From: an uncultured Pseudomonadales bacterium
Lineage (GTDB): Bacteria; Pseudomonadota; Gammaproteobacteria; Pseudomonadales; Balneatricaceae
Assembly (NCBI GenBank): GCA_937773555.1
Contig: CALJVT010000002.1
Coordinates: 804,501-868,500, forward strand
DNA: 64,000 nucleotides
Direction of reading: 5' to 3'
Shown here: positions 1-9,006 of the stretch, in pieces
Position numbering within the stretch: position 1 is the stretch's first letter
Layout of the letters: every line of letters begins with the position of its first letter
Made by a program: the position numbers and the translations under genes
Notes under the pieces: model-generated
Seen by the model: the letters and a program-made list of their open reading frames with translations, nothing else
Told to the model about the DNA's origin: nothing
The model's database searches: none

Positions 1-355
1 GATTATTGAGGTCCTCAATCAAATAAATTACGGCATTACTAAATGCCACATCAAACTTATTTGTGTGATGTTCTGGTGTAGTTGTGACTTCATAGGAGAG
101 GGGTAAATTACCTTTTCGAGATTCACCTACGGCAACTGACTGTTCGACTATATCTACACCCACGCCTGCTAAGAATGGCTTTCGAGCATAAAGAGCCCTT
201 AGAAATCCACCCTGATTACAACCAAAATCCAACACAGTGAGACCGTTCAGAATAGGTTCCTCAATAAGATCGATCAAATGTTGCCAATGCCTTTGATGAC
301 GAACTTCCATATCCTGGTCATCTTCAGACCACGTTTTAAAAATACTGTTGCTCAT
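1..355 (-). CDS. Class I SAM-dependent methyltransferase, 3' part cut by the window edge
   Basis: This frame starts with ATG at 355 and stays open to the left edge, so only about 118 N-terminal residues are visible. Seen: a glycine-rich motif I (VLDFGCNQGGF) and an acidic motif about 20 residues later (GVGVDIVEQS), the usual SAM-binding layout of class I methyltransferases, and further on FDVAFSNAVIYLIED, which fits motif IV. The start MSNSIFKTWSEDD is preceded by GGAGTAAATTTAG, giving a plausible ribosome site. The substrate cannot be told from this part. It lies in the same direction as the iron-transport genes, with about 85 bases between, and need not be related to them. Confidence 0.8.
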   Translation of the reverse strand, partial: MSNSIFKTWSEDDQDMEVRHQRHWQHLIDLIEEPILNGLTVLDFGCNQGGFLRALYARKPFLAGVGVDIVEQSVAVGESRKGNLPLSYEVTTTPEHHTNKFDVAFSNAVIYLIEDLNN

Positions 356-440
356 TACTAAATTTACTCCAAAACTATTATTGTTTAGCCAATTCGGTGT
401 GTGACTTCCTTGTCTGATTTAGCTAAACCTACCTGTATTA

Positions 441-1244
441 TTATGCGCTAACATAGTTACAACTTAATGCCACGCTAGATGTCAAATGTGCATCTACATA
501 CAAGGCGCCACGGGTGGTTCGCTCAACTCCAGCAGAAACCCCGTAGGTTTCTCCAAGTTCTGGCATTTTTAGGATTAGCTCTGGCGTTCCATCAGCGATA
601 ATGCGCCCATCATTTAATAAGATTAAACGATCGCAGAACTTAGCTGCCAAATTAAGATCATGAAGTGCTGCCATGACAATCGGTTTACGCCGCTTCGTCT
701 CTATGTGAATCGCATTCATTATTGATAACTGATGATGCAAATCTAGGGCGCTAGTTGGCTCGTCTAACAAAATAACGGCAGGCGCACGAACTAGGGTTTG
801 TGCTACCGCCACCATTTGCGCTTGCCCACCACTGAGGTCTGCGATCCCTCGGTTTGCTAAATGCGCTAGCTCCAGCGTATCTAGTACTTGAGACACTTGG
901 TGCAAGTCTGCTTTACCTACTCGCCAACCTGTGGTTTGTTTTAATGCTAAAAGTACACTTTCAAACACAGTAAGTATGGCATTACAACCGACAGCCTGAG
1001 GCATATAGGCTACTAGCCGCGCCTGATTCCGCCTATGCAACTGAGTTAATTCGACACTGCCTAGGTCAATGCTTCCTGACAAGGGTTTGATTAGACCTGC
1101 AATAGACTTGAAAAGCGTTGATTTACCCGATGCGTTCGGGCCGATCAACCCCACTAGCTCACCACCCTCCAAGTTTGAAATTGATATATCCTTAAGCACT
1201 TTCTTACCAGGATATCCGGCATAGATATGGTTTATAGATAACAT
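441..1244 (-). CDS. Iron-complex (siderophore/heme/cobalamin type) ABC transporter ATP-binding protein, FecE/FepC-like
   Basis: Cytoplasmic ATPase of an importer for iron complexes. Seen: Walker A GPNASGKST (residues 35-43), ABC signature LSGGQ (137-141), Walker B VILLDE (157-162) and the H-loop region AALHDLNLAAKFCDR, which is characteristic of the FepC/FecE/BtuD group. At 267 residues it has the normal family length. Its ATG overlaps the stop codon of the permease by one base (TAATG), so the two are translationally coupled. It is the last gene of a binding protein-permease-ATPase operon transcribed leftwards. The exact ligand (ferric siderophore, heme, ferric citrate or B12) is not visible; the Fur-like box upstream of the operon favours iron. 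Confidence 0.88.
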   Translation of the reverse strand: MLSINHIYAGYPGKKVLKDISISNLEGGELVGLIGPNASGKSTLFKSIAGLIKPLSGSIDLGSVELTQLHRRNQARLVAYMPQAVGCNAILTVFESVLLALKQTTGWRVGKADLHQVSQVLDTLELAHLANRGIADLSGGQAQMVAVAQTLVRAPAVILLDEPTSALDLHHQLSIMNAIHIETKRRKPIVMAALHDLNLAAKFCDRLILLNDGRIIADGTPELILKMPELGETYGVSAGVERTTRGALYVDAHLTSSVALSCNYVSA

Positions 1245-2305
1245 TATGATAATTTCTCCCGACGCGTACTTAAAATAATGGAGACAAACACGGGCACACC
1301 AATTAGAGAGGTTATTATGCCAATGGGATAAATAATCCCCGGTGTAATTGATTTAGATATCAGTGAGGTGAGGGACAGCACAAGCGCGCCAATAATGGCA
1401 GCCAGAGGCACGAAGAAACGTTGATCTTCACCTACTAGTAAGCGGGCAATATGTGGCCCGACTAGCCCAACAAACCCGACCGTGCCCACAAATGATACAG
1501 CTGTTGCAGCTAACAACGAAATGCAAATTAGCATCTCGACTCTTAGTCGAGGCACGTCAACACCCATACTGTTTGCAGTCACTTCCCCCATTCTTAGGGC
1601 GGTCATGGGCCAGGTTCTCAGCAAACTAAACGGAATAGCTATGGCCAGAAGAATTCCGCCCAAAGCGATTTTATCCCAGCTTGCGCGACTCAAAGAGCCC
1701 ATCATCCAAAACACAATACGGGCAATCTGATCTTCAGATGCCATGTACTGCATTAGGGCAAGTAGGGCTGAAAAAGTGAAAAATATAGCTATACCAAAAA
1801 GAATCATGGTTTCAGAGCCCACACCTTTTAGGCGGGTTGCAAACAAAATAAACCCACAAGTCATAAGTGAAAATACAAACGCATTTGCAGTAACAAGCAA
1901 TCCCCCCACACCTGGGACAACGCTAAACCCAAGTACAATGGCCAAGGATGCACCAAAACTGGCAGCAGCAGAGACGCCAAGAGTAAATGGCTCTGCCAAC
2001 GGGTTATTGAGGATGGTTTGCATCTGGGCCCCTGCTAATCCTAAAAGAGCACCCACTAATACAGCAGTGACAGCAATAGGAAGACGATAATCCCACATGA
2101 TAACTTGTAGCCTAATACCATGGGATTCAGGTTCAGAAAACACCCCCAACACAGTGGAAAGTGGATAGTTGCCGGGACCAGTAGATACGTCGATAAAAAA
2201 ACTTATTATTAAAAGGCTAATAATGATCGCCATAATCCAGCATTTCCGCCCGATCTGAGCAGCATAAGCATGTTGCATTTCAACTTTTTGTGTATTGGTG
2301 TTCAT
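1244..2305 (-). CDS. Iron-complex ABC transporter permease, FecCD/BtuC family
   Basis: Inner-membrane permease, 353 residues, with about ten hydrophobic segments. Motifs typical of FecCD/BtuC proteins are seen: GALLGLAGAQMQTILNNPLA near residue 85 and GFVGLVGPHIARLLVG near residue 275, the latter contacting the ATPase. The start MNTNTQK is supported by AGAAGGGG placed 5 bases before the ATG. The first 20 residues are hydrophilic and precede TM1. Only one permease gene is present, so the channel should be a homodimer as in BtuC. Its stop overlaps the ATPase start. A short hairpin separates it from the upstream binding-protein gene. Confidence 0.88.
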   Translation of the reverse strand: MNTNTQKVEMQHAYAAQIGRKCWIMAIIISLLIISFFIDVSTGPGNYPLSTVLGVFSEPESHGIRLQVIMWDYRLPIAVTAVLVGALLGLAGAQMQTILNNPLAEPFTLGVSAAASFGASLAIVLGFSVVPGVGGLLVTANAFVFSLMTCGFILFATRLKGVGSETMILFGIAIFFTFSALLALMQYMASEDQIARIVFWMMGSLSRASWDKIALGGILLAIAIPFSLLRTWPMTALRMGEVTANSMGVDVPRLRVEMLICISLLAATAVSFVGTVGFVGLVGPHIARLLVGEDQRFFVPLAAIIGALVLSLTSLISKSITPGIIYPIGIITSLIGVPVFVSIILSTRREKLS

Positions 2306-2330
2306 AACCCCTTCTAACCTCCTAAAGTTA

Positions 2331-2349
2331 GTCCCTTAACTCAAGGGAC
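2331..2349 (-). repeat. Intercistronic hairpin between binding protein and permease genes
   Basis: Perfect 7-bp inverted repeat GTCCCTT-N5-AAGGGAC. On the coding (minus) strand it is not followed by a T tract, so it looks more like an mRNA-stabilising or transcript-trimming stem than a terminator; on the plus strand it is followed by CTTTTT. Such stems between binding-protein and permease genes often give higher expression of the binding protein. That role is inference. Confidence 0.4.
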
Positions 2350-2368
2350 CTTTTTACTTAATAATTAG

Positions 2369-3529
2369 TTATTGATTAGAACTTGCTGCCAAGCTACCCC
2401 AGAATACGCCAGAGTAGTCAATAGGAAGAAATCTGTCATGAAGTTCTTCCATCGTTGACGTTGGATCAATATCGTCAAATAATTCTGGGTGTAGCCACTT
2501 AGCAAAAGCCTGCATAGCAACAAAGTGGTAAGGGCTGTTGTAGAATTGGTGATAGATGGAGTGGAAGCGACCATTTTTCACTGCTGACAATTCAGGCCAA
2601 CCAGATCTGTTTGCCAAAGCTCCTAAGCGTTCTTGTACCATCTTCTCATCGGCTTCGTACCCAAACAGCACTGCCACAGTGGCTGGATTGGCTTCAGCCC
2701 AGTTAGCGCCTGTACCTATGATGATTTCTGGATCATCAGCAAATATGGCTTCCAAGCTAACTTTTGCAGAAAACCCAGGTGTTTTAGAAGAACCCCAGTT
2801 GCGACCACCAGCTAAATCAACTAAACGGCCTAAATTGGTCGCGCCAAAGGTGCTGCAGCACTTATCTGGGTTATATCCAGCTGCACGCTCGATAAAAACT
2901 ACTGGCCTTTCATCCAAAGGAATGCGGTCTACACGCGAATAAATAGATTTCATTTGTGCAACATAAAAATCAGAAAACGAATCAGCTTCATCACGCTTGT
3001 CAAAAATACGCCCTAATAACTGTATACTTGGAAGAGTGTTTTGCGTTGGGTCCTGGCGGAAGTCAACAAATATAGTGGCAACACCAGCTTTCTCAAGCTT
3101 TTCTATAATGCCACTCTCTTGAGCTTTCAATAAGTTTCCAAGATTCATCAAGACTACTTCTGTACCCAAAGCGATGACCGCTTCAATGTTCCACTCGTCA
3201 GAGTATGGGCTGCCAAAACTAGGAATTTTTTTGGCATGAGGGAATACATCTAAATATTTACGATAAGCATCTGGGTCAAACTTGACCATATCGTCTTTCC
3301 ATCCAGCAATACGCTTAAATGGATCATCTTTGTCAAGCAGTGCAATTGAGTAAATCATTCGGCCTTCACCGATAACTACCTTTTGCGGGTCTTTTTTGAC
3401 CATAACTGTGCGACCAGCCATATCGGTCACTTCAATAGTTTCAGCCTGAGCTGCAGGGGCTATAGCAACCATTAGAGTCAGCACTGTTAAAGTAGAGAAA
3501 AATTTCCTCAACTGTGTACTAATTTGCAT
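2369..3529 (-). CDS. Periplasmic iron-complex-binding protein (FecB/BtuF-like, Peripla_BP_2)
   Basis: Solute-binding component of the ABC importer downstream, 386 residues. A signal peptide is clear: positively charged start, hydrophobic core TLTVLTLMVAIAP, and a likely cleavage after AQA near residue 29. No lipobox Cys is seen, so it should be free in the periplasm. After cleavage comes the family opening IEVTDMAGRTVMVKKDPQKVV, with the two-lobed Peripla_BP_2 pattern behind it. GGAG lies 8 bases before the ATG. The protein is longer than E. coli FecB (about 300). First gene of a three-gene operon; the promoter region holds a Fur-like inverted repeat. No TonB-dependent receptor is visible nearby. 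Confidence 0.85.
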   Translation of the reverse strand: MQISTQLRKFFSTLTVLTLMVAIAPAAQAETIEVTDMAGRTVMVKKDPQKVVIGEGRMIYSIALLDKDDPFKRIAGWKDDMVKFDPDAYRKYLDVFPHAKKIPSFGSPYSDEWNIEAVIALGTEVVLMNLGNLLKAQESGIIEKLEKAGVATIFVDFRQDPTQNTLPSIQLLGRIFDKRDEADSFSDFYVAQMKSIYSRVDRIPLDERPVVFIERAAGYNPDKCCSTFGATNLGRLVDLAGGRNWGSSKTPGFSAKVSLEAIFADDPEIIIGTGANWAEANPATVAVLFGYEADEKMVQERLGALANRSGWPELSAVKNGRFHSIYHQFYNSPYHFVAMQAFAKWLHPELFDDIDPTSTMEELHDRFLPIDYSGVFWGSLAASSNQ

Positions 3530-3580
3530 TGTAATCTCCGTTAATGTGTAAACTTAAAGTCATGCAGATACTACATAACG

Positions 3581-3609
3581 ATGAGAATAATAACACGAAC
3601 GATTCTCAT
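3581..3609. promoter_or_regulatory. Fur-like operator upstream of the iron-transport operon
   Basis: Inverted repeat ATGAGAAT (3581-3588) ... ATTCTCAT (3602-3609), lying 52-80 bases before the binding-protein start. Each arm reads TGAGAAT/ATTCTCA, matching the TGATAAT/ATTATCA core of the Fur box with one change per arm; the arms are 13 bases apart, so this is better read as two overlapping imperfect boxes than one canonical 19-mer. Iron-dependent repression is inferred. Confidence 0.5.
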
Positions 3610-3610
3610 T

Positions 3611-3968
3611 TACAAAATAATTTGGCCTGTCGAGGTCGGTACACTTCGTTCTCTCAATATTTTTTAATTCGTCAAACATAACATGGCAGCGTTTACTACC
3701 TAACTTCAAACGAGTGGTATTTTGGGTTAGTAGTAGCCAATTAGCCGACATAAAGTCGCATGAAGCACACCAATGAATAGCAAAAAATTACAGGCGATAT
3801 GCTAATGCTGGACAGTGTTCAGGTGCATATCATATTAGATAAGTGCATCCGCGTGTGGGGCATGGAAGTGAGCGAAACCACATTATCTAAGGTAGGTGAA
3901 TAGCATTTGCTTAACGCAACTTCCTAATCAAATGAATGAGTTTGTTTAATAATGGCCACAGGCAAAAG
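3611..3968. other. Intergenic stretch with no supported gene
   Basis: Between the Fur-like box and the end of the modF-like gene. It contains two small open frames (about 63 and 34 codons) without a good ribosome site or recognisable domain. I see no convincing gene, RNA or terminator here. Confidence 0.4.
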
Positions 3969-5396
3969 TTAGCTATTGTCAGATGATTTTTCTAACGCTA
4001 AATAGTTATTTATACCCACAATGCGGTCTTGTGCATGATGATTAACGTAAATAACAGAAGTTTCCCTTGCTGCACAAATTTTCTCAATCAAGGCTAACAC
4101 TAGCTGACGATTGATATCGTCTAGGCCCAAGCAAGGTTCGTCTAGAATTAGAAGTGGAGGGTGCTTAACCATAGCTCTAGCGATGAGTAGTAAGCGCTGG
4201 TCACCATAAGATAGCTTATTAAATGGCTGGTCGCCCCGGTTGCCCATGCCCAATAAAGCTAACCATTCATCTGCAATTTCCTTTTGTCGGTCACTGCTTC
4301 GGCTATACAAGCCAATTGAATCATAAAAGCCAGAAATGATAACATTTCGTAAGCTGGTGCCTACGCGGTATTCCCATTGCAAAGCCGTGGAGACGTAACC
4401 GATGTATTGTTTAATCTGCCAAATGCTTTCGCCATTTCCTCTTTGGTAACCAAACACATAAATATCGTTGGTGTAACACTGGGGATGATCACCAGTAATA
4501 AGCGACAAAAGCGCTGTTTTACCACTGCCATTAGGGCCACTAAGTTGCCAATTTTCATTGGGCTGTATGCACCAATCAAGGTCCTTAATCAACACCATGT
4601 CGGTGTGCTTAATAGAAATATTATTGAGTTTTACCAGGGGTTTTTTTGGGTCTAGGGTGGGTATTGAATTCTCAGTATCTGCAGTAGGAACCTGTAAGTC
4701 TGTAGTTTTAAGGTGCAACAACTGATAGAGCTCATCGTAAGCCTTGGTGTCTTGGCGTTTCACCTGATGGCGAAGTTCACCGTGCTCAACATAAGCGATG
4801 TGACTAATAAAACCTGGTATTTCATCAAAACGATTGAGCACCATAACCACAGGAGTGTGCTTTACCACGTCGATAAGGTGGCCTTGAAGCATGGTGTGAG
4901 CGGCGCTATCTAGGCCATCAAAGGGCTCATCTAAAATGAGTAGATCTGCGTGACAAGACAAGGCTCGTATCAGCATAACTTTGCGGGATTCACCTGTTGA
5001 TAACTTTCGAAAAGCGCGTTCAAGAAGGTAATTTAACTCAAACTTGTGAATTAAATCTTGGGCTATTACTGGGTCCACTTCATTGGTAAAGATGATTTCA
5101 CGCACAGGAGTGCCGAGGCTTATGACGTCTAAAATGTCAGCATCATCTTTTTTGAGTTCGGCTTGAATGAGTTCGGCTTGGGCCTCAAAAGATACCCAGC
5201 CAATATTAGAAGGAATGCCACTAGTGCTGCCAGCTAGAATTTCTCCATAGCCAGCCAGCACTGCGGCGAGGGCAGATTTACCAGCACCATTTGCGCCAGT
5301 AATTAACCAGTGTTGATGCTGCTCGACTTGCCAATTAATGTGTTTAAGCTGAAAACCCTCATCAAACTCTACGGACAAATCGTGCAGCTGCATCAT
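3969..5396 (-). CDS. modF: ModF-like duplicated ABC ATPase
   Basis: Two ABC ATPase domains in one chain of about 475 residues, close to E. coli ModF (490), and resembling it along its length. Domain 1: Walker A GANGAGKSA, signature LSTGESRK, Walker B LLILDEPFDGLD and then VVMVLNRFDEIPGF. Domain 2: Walker A GPNGSGKTA followed by LLSLITGDHPQ, a stretch that is nearly identical in ModF, then LLILDEPCLGLD. No membrane segment is seen. ModF is linked to molybdate genes in E. coli, but its function is poorly defined and no modABC genes are visible here. The ATG at 5396 is preferred over an upstream TTG because AAGGTAAG lies 8 bases before it. It begins 12 bases after the ilvC stop, so the two are probably co-transcribed. 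Confidence 0.8.
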   Translation of the reverse strand: MMQLHDLSVEFDEGFQLKHINWQVEQHQHWLITGANGAGKSALAAVLAGYGEILAGSTSGIPSNIGWVSFEAQAELIQAELKKDDADILDVISLGTPVREIIFTNEVDPVIAQDLIHKFELNYLLERAFRKLSTGESRKVMLIRALSCHADLLILDEPFDGLDSAAHTMLQGHLIDVVKHTPVVMVLNRFDEIPGFISHIAYVEHGELRHQVKRQDTKAYDELYQLLHLKTTDLQVPTADTENSIPTLDPKKPLVKLNNISIKHTDMVLIKDLDWCIQPNENWQLSGPNGSGKTALLSLITGDHPQCYTNDIYVFGYQRGNGESIWQIKQYIGYVSTALQWEYRVGTSLRNVIISGFYDSIGLYSRSSDRQKEIADEWLALLGMGNRGDQPFNKLSYGDQRLLLIARAMVKHPPLLILDEPCLGLDDINRQLVLALIEKICAARETSVIYVNHHAQDRIVGINNYLALEKSSDNS

Positions 5397-5408
5397 TAAC
5401 AACTTACC

Positions 5409-6884
5409 TTAAACAATCTTCTTCATGTCTGCCATATGGCCACGCAACGTAGCGCCAATAGCTTCCACTGGGTGGCTACGTAAGGCCTCATTTACTTCGA
5501 TTAAGCGGGCGTTATCTACGCCGTTGTCGTCTGAAGAAAGGCCACGCCCGATGACGTCTGTATCGATGTCTTTCATAAAGTCACCCAACAAAGGTAAGCA
5601 GGCATGGTTGTACAAGTAACAGCCATATTCTGCGGTATCAGAGATAGTCGCGTTCATTTCGTATAACTTTTTACGAGCAATAGTGTTAGCAATCAATGGT
5701 GTTTCATGCAACGATTCATAGTAAGCAGAATCTGCAATAATGCCTGCTGCAGTCATAGTTTCAAAAGCGAGCTCTACACCAGCTTTAACCATCGCTACCA
5801 TTAAAATGCCGTGGTCAAAGTACTCTTGCTCAGAGATCTCCATGTCACCCGCGGGGGTCTTTTCAAAAGCAGTTTCGCCTGTTTCGGCACGCCAGCCTAA
5901 AAGGTTAACGTCATCGTTAGCCCAGTCTGCCATCATGGTGCGAGAGAAGGTGCCATTAATAATGTCATCTTGATGCTTATTGTACAAAGGACGCATGATC
6001 ACTTTCAATTCTTCAGAAAGGTCAAAAGCCTTAATTTTAGCGGGGTTAGAAAGGCGATCTAACATGTTAGTTACACCCCCATACTTCAGTGCTTCAGTAA
6101 CAGTTTCCCAACCGTACTGGATTAGCTTAGAGGCATAACCTGCATCAACACCCTTATCGATCATCTTGTCAAAGCACAACAAAGAACCCGTTTGTAGCAT
6201 GCCACAAAGGATTGTTTGCTCACCCATAAGGTCAGACTTTACTTCAGCAATAAAAGATGACATCAACACACCAGCCTTGTGGCCGCCGGTTCCTACGGCG
6301 TAAGCTTTAGCTAGTGCTAGGCCGTGGCCTTGTGGGTCGTTATCTTCGTGCACTGCGATAAGCGTAGGTACGCCAAATCCACGTACATATTCTGCTCGTA
6401 CTTCAGAACCTGGGCATTTAGGAGCAACCATGATTACCGTTAGGTCATCACGAATCTTCATGCCTTCTTCAACAATGTTAAAACCATGAGAGTAGGACAA
6501 GCATGCCCCTTGCTTCATTAATGGCATAACAGCTTCTACTACTGGCGAGTGCTGCTTGTCTGGAGTTAGGTTAAGCACGATGTCCGCAGTAGGGATGAGT
6601 TCTTCGTAGGTGCCTACGGTAAAACCATTCTCAGATGCATTTTTGAACGATTGACGTTTTTCGTCAATTGCAGACTGGCGTAAGGTATAGGAAACGTCTA
6701 GGCCGCTGTCACGTAGATTTAAGCCTTGGTTGAGGCCTTGAGCGCCACATCCAATAATGACCATCTTCTTACCTTTAAGGGCATCTACACCTTCGGTAAA
6801 TTCATCCATGTGCATAAAACGGCACTTGGCTAGTTGTTCAAGCTGCTCTCGCAAAGGCAAGGTATTAAAATAGTTATTAGACAT
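5409..6884 (-). CDS. ilvC: Ketol-acid reductoisomerase, class II (long form)
   Basis: Second enzyme of valine/isoleucine synthesis: NADPH- and Mg2+-dependent isomerisation and reduction of acetolactate or acetohydroxybutyrate, in the cytoplasm. Seen: Rossmann motif GCGAQG (45-50), then [27 protein letters not shown] and the duplicated C-terminal acid-rich helices ([15 protein letters not shown]). With the start at MSNNYFNTL the protein is 491 residues, the same as E. coli IlvC, and it aligns from the first residues. An upstream GTG would add 14 residues that the family lacks. It is transcribed away from ilvY, the same divergent arrangement as in E. coli, so activation by IlvY with substrate as inducer is expected. 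Confidence 0.96.
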   Translation of the reverse strand: MSNNYFNTLPLREQLEQLAKCRFMHMDEFTEGVDALKGKKMVIIGCGAQGLNQGLNLRDSGLDVSYTLRQSAIDEKRQSFKNASENGFTVGTYEELIPTADIVLNLTPDKQHSPVVEAVMPLMKQGACLSYSHGFNIVEEGMKIRDDLTVIMVAPKCPGSEVRAEYVRGFGVPTLIAVHEDNDPQGHGLALAKAYAVGTGGHKAGVLMSSFIAEVKSDLMGEQTILCGMLQTGSLLCFDKMIDKGVDAGYASKLIQYGWETVTEALKYGGVTNMLDRLSNPAKIKAFDLSEELKVIMRPLYNKHQDDIINGTFSRTMMADWANDDVNLLGWRAETGETAFEKTPAGDMEISEQEYFDHGILMVAMVKAGVELAFETMTAAGIIADSAYYESLHETPLIANTIARKKLYEMNATISDTAEYGCYLYNHACLPLLGDFMKDIDTDVIGRGLSSDDNGVDNARLIEVNEALRSHPVEAIGATLRGHMADMKKIV

Positions 6885-7032
6885 AGGAAGGCCCTGTGGT
6901 TTAAGAAATAGCATATAGCTGTTCACGTATGGTAATGATACGCTCTGTTAATGTTTTCGTAAATTGATATATATGCCACATAGTGAGCCATATAATGCAA
7001 CACTAATCTAAAATTGTGCTAAAATTTGTGTT
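6885..7032. promoter_or_regulatory. Divergent ilvC/ilvY control region
   Basis: 148-base AT-rich intergenic region between the two divergent starts. An imperfect inverted repeat ATATGCCACA...TGAGCCATAT lies at 6971-6993 (8 of 10 positions symmetric), a candidate IlvY (LysR-type) operator. The assignment rests on position and symmetry only; I could not match it to a known IlvY consensus. Confidence 0.4.
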
Positions 7033-7920
7033 GTGGACATAAAACATCTCAAACATTTTTTAACCTTAGCCGAGAGCTTACATTTTGGCAAAGCGAGTGC
7101 TGCGTGCCACATTAGTTTGTCTGCACTGTCTCGCAACATAAGGCAATTAGAAGAAGAACTAGGTGCACCATTGTTCAATCGCGACAACCGCAGCGTGCAA
7201 CTTACATCTGAAGGTCAAGCTTTTGTGAGCTACGCTCGTTCTGCATTAGGTGAATGGATTGCTATCCGCAATCAAGTGCAAAATGCCCATGATCAATTGC
7301 AAGGTGAGGTGAGTTTATATTGCTCTGTCACAGCTGTTTATAGTTTATTATTTGACTTGTTTCAGCGCTTCCGTCAGGATCATCCAAATATAGAAATTAA
7401 ACTTCACACGGGTGATCCAGACCAAGGTATTGCGCATGTAATTTCTGGGGAAGAAGACCTTGCCATTGCTGCGAGGCCAAAAAATTTGCCGAGGGAACTT
7501 GCCTTTAAACCGATTACGATATCCCCATTGGTCTTTATAGCAGCCAAAGACCAAACCAGCCTAGAACAGCCATTAATTACCCCAACTAGCCCTAAAGAAT
7601 GGGCTAAAGTACCCATGATCTTGGCAGAAGATGGCTTATCTCGTCAGCGAACAGATGCGTGGTTTAGGGCGATGGACGTAACGCCAAAAGTGTATGCACA
7701 GGTGGCTGGTAATGAGGCTATCGTCATTATGGTTAGCCTTGGTTTAGGCATCGGTGTAGTACCAAAGATTGTGTTGGATAACAGCCCGACTATTGACCGC
7801 ATTCAAATATTAGATGTAAAACCACAACTTGAGGCTTATGATGTGGGTTTATTTGCCCTTAAAAAGAACCTTAAAAAACCCTTAGTGAGTGCCTTATGGC
7901 AGTTAGTGTCACAAGGATAA
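7033..7920 (+). CDS. ilvY: IlvY, LysR-type activator of ilvC
   Basis: 295-residue LysR-type regulator (E. coli IlvY is 297). The N-terminal winged helix-turn-helix MDIKHLKHFLTLAESLHFG is followed by the effector domain with IEIKLHTGDPDQ and GEEDLAIAARP, which closely match IlvY (IEIKLTTGDAAD, GEADLAIAGKP), so this is more than a generic LysR call. The start is GTG. Position divergent from ilvC supports the name. A threonine-aldolase-like gene follows after 18 bases and may share its transcript. Confidence 0.92.
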   Translation: MDIKHLKHFLTLAESLHFGKASAACHISLSALSRNIRQLEEELGAPLFNRDNRSVQLTSEGQAFVSYARSALGEWIAIRNQVQNAHDQLQGEVSLYCSVTAVYSLLFDLFQRFRQDHPNIEIKLHTGDPDQGIAHVISGEEDLAIAARPKNLPRELAFKPITISPLVFIAAKDQTSLEQPLITPTSPKEWAKVPMILAEDGLSRQRTDAWFRAMDVTPKVYAQVAGNEAIVIMVSLGLGIGVVPKIVLDNSPTIDRIQILDVKPQLEAYDVGLFALKKNLKKPLVSALWQLVSQG

Positions 7921-7938
7921 AATTGATGGAGATGAACA

Positions 7939-9006
7939 ATGTCTGCCCATGAAGATCGGGGAATGATTAATAAAGTATTTTCTAGTGATAATACTGCAGG
8001 TGCAGCACATAGTGTATTGCAGGCTATTATGGATGCGGGCATGGCTATCCAGCAGCCCTATGGTAACGACGAACATAGTCAGCAGGTAGAACAGCTCCTA
8101 GCAGAAATTTTTGAGTGTCCAGTAAGTGTGTTTTTAGTAGCCACAGGCACCGCGGCTAATGCCTTGGCTTTAAGTGTGCTGACACCACCGTGGGGGTCTG
8201 TACTTTGCCACCCGCAAAGCCATATTAATATTGATGAGTGCGGTGCCCCAGAATTCTTTACGCATGGCGCCAAACTGGCTTTTGTGGATGGTGAGCACAG
8301 TAAGCTTTGCCCCAAAGAATTAGCCGCTAAGGCTGTGCCAAATACGGGTGACGTGCACACAGTGCAAACTGCTGTAGTCAGTGTGAGTCAAACCACTGAG
8401 ACGGGCAGCGTGTATAGTTTACAAGAGTTGTCTGAAATTGGCCGAATATGCAAACAAAATAAGCTAAAGTTCCATATGGATGGTGCTCGATTTACTAATG
8501 CATTAGTGTCTTTGGGCTGCTCTCCTGCAGCTATGACATGGCAAGCTGGTGTTGATGTATTGTCATTTGGGGCAACCAAGAACGGCACTTTAGCGGTAGA
8601 AGCCATCGTGTTATTTGACCCAACCTTGGCAAAAGAAATGGCATGGAGACGCAAGAGGTCTGGCCATTTAATGTCTAAAATGAGCTTAATGTCTGCACAG
8701 TTAGTAGCGTATTTAAAGCAAGACCTGTGGCTTAATAATGCCCGCCAAGCTAATGCTATGGCTCTGCGGTTAGACCAAGGGTTACGCTCGATTAATGGGA
8801 TCGACATGCAAGGGGAAACGGTTTCAAACATGTTCTTTTGTAAGATGCCAAAAGCCATGATTGATAGTTTACTTAACCAAGGCTTTTATTTTTACAGTAA
8901 TCGATGGGGTGAGAATGTTGTTCGCTTGGTCACTAATTTCACGACTAAGGAAGCCGATGTAGATGGCTTCATAAAGGCCGCTAAGCAGTGGGACTTGGAC
9001 CAATAG
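7939..9006 (+). CDS. Threonine aldolase-like PLP enzyme (beta-eliminating lyase family)
   Basis: 355 residues, fold type I PLP enzyme. The PLP lysine is K214 in SFGATKNGT; the cofactor Asp/Arg motif HMDGARFTNA is at 179-188; the early FVATGTAAN-like motif reads VATGTAANALAL (67-79). This set is typical of low-specificity L-threonine aldolases (glycine + acetaldehyde from threonine), although the usual MIDLRSDTVT opening is replaced by KVFSSDNTAG, so substrate range is uncertain. GGAG lies 7 bases before the ATG. It follows ilvY closely, and its 3' end overlaps the convergent cupin gene by 26 bases. Confidence 0.82.
   Translation: MSAHEDRGMINKVFSSDNTAGAAHSVLQAIMDAGMAIQQPYGNDEHSQQVEQLLAEIFECPVSVFLVATGTAANALALSVLTPPWGSVLCHPQSHINIDECGAPEFFTHGAKLAFVDGEHSKLCPKELAAKAVPNTGDVHTVQTAVVSVSQTTETGSVYSLQELSEIGRICKQNKLKFHMDGARFTNALVSLGCSPAAMTWQAGVDVLSFGATKNGTLAVEAIVLFDPTLAKEMAWRRKRSGHLMSKMSLMSAQLVAYLKQDLWLNNARQANAMALRLDQGLRSINGIDMQGETVSNMFFCKMPKAMIDSLLNQGFYFYSNRWGENVVRLVTNFTTKEADVDGFIKAAKQWDLDQ

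Noticed and set aside
3560-3751. 63-codon open frame upstream of the iron-binding protein
   Set aside because: It overlaps the Fur-like box, has no ribosome site or domain, and the composition is not protein-like.
3799-3903. 34-residue frame with a vague likeness to the end of mutator-type (IS256) transposases
   Set aside because: Only a handful of residues agree (GMEVSETTLSKV), no inverted repeats or further transposase sequence are seen; the likeness is too short.
6885-6926. GTG start 14 codons upstream for ilvC
   Set aside because: The extension has no counterpart in the family; starting at MSNNYFN gives exactly the E. coli length and alignment.
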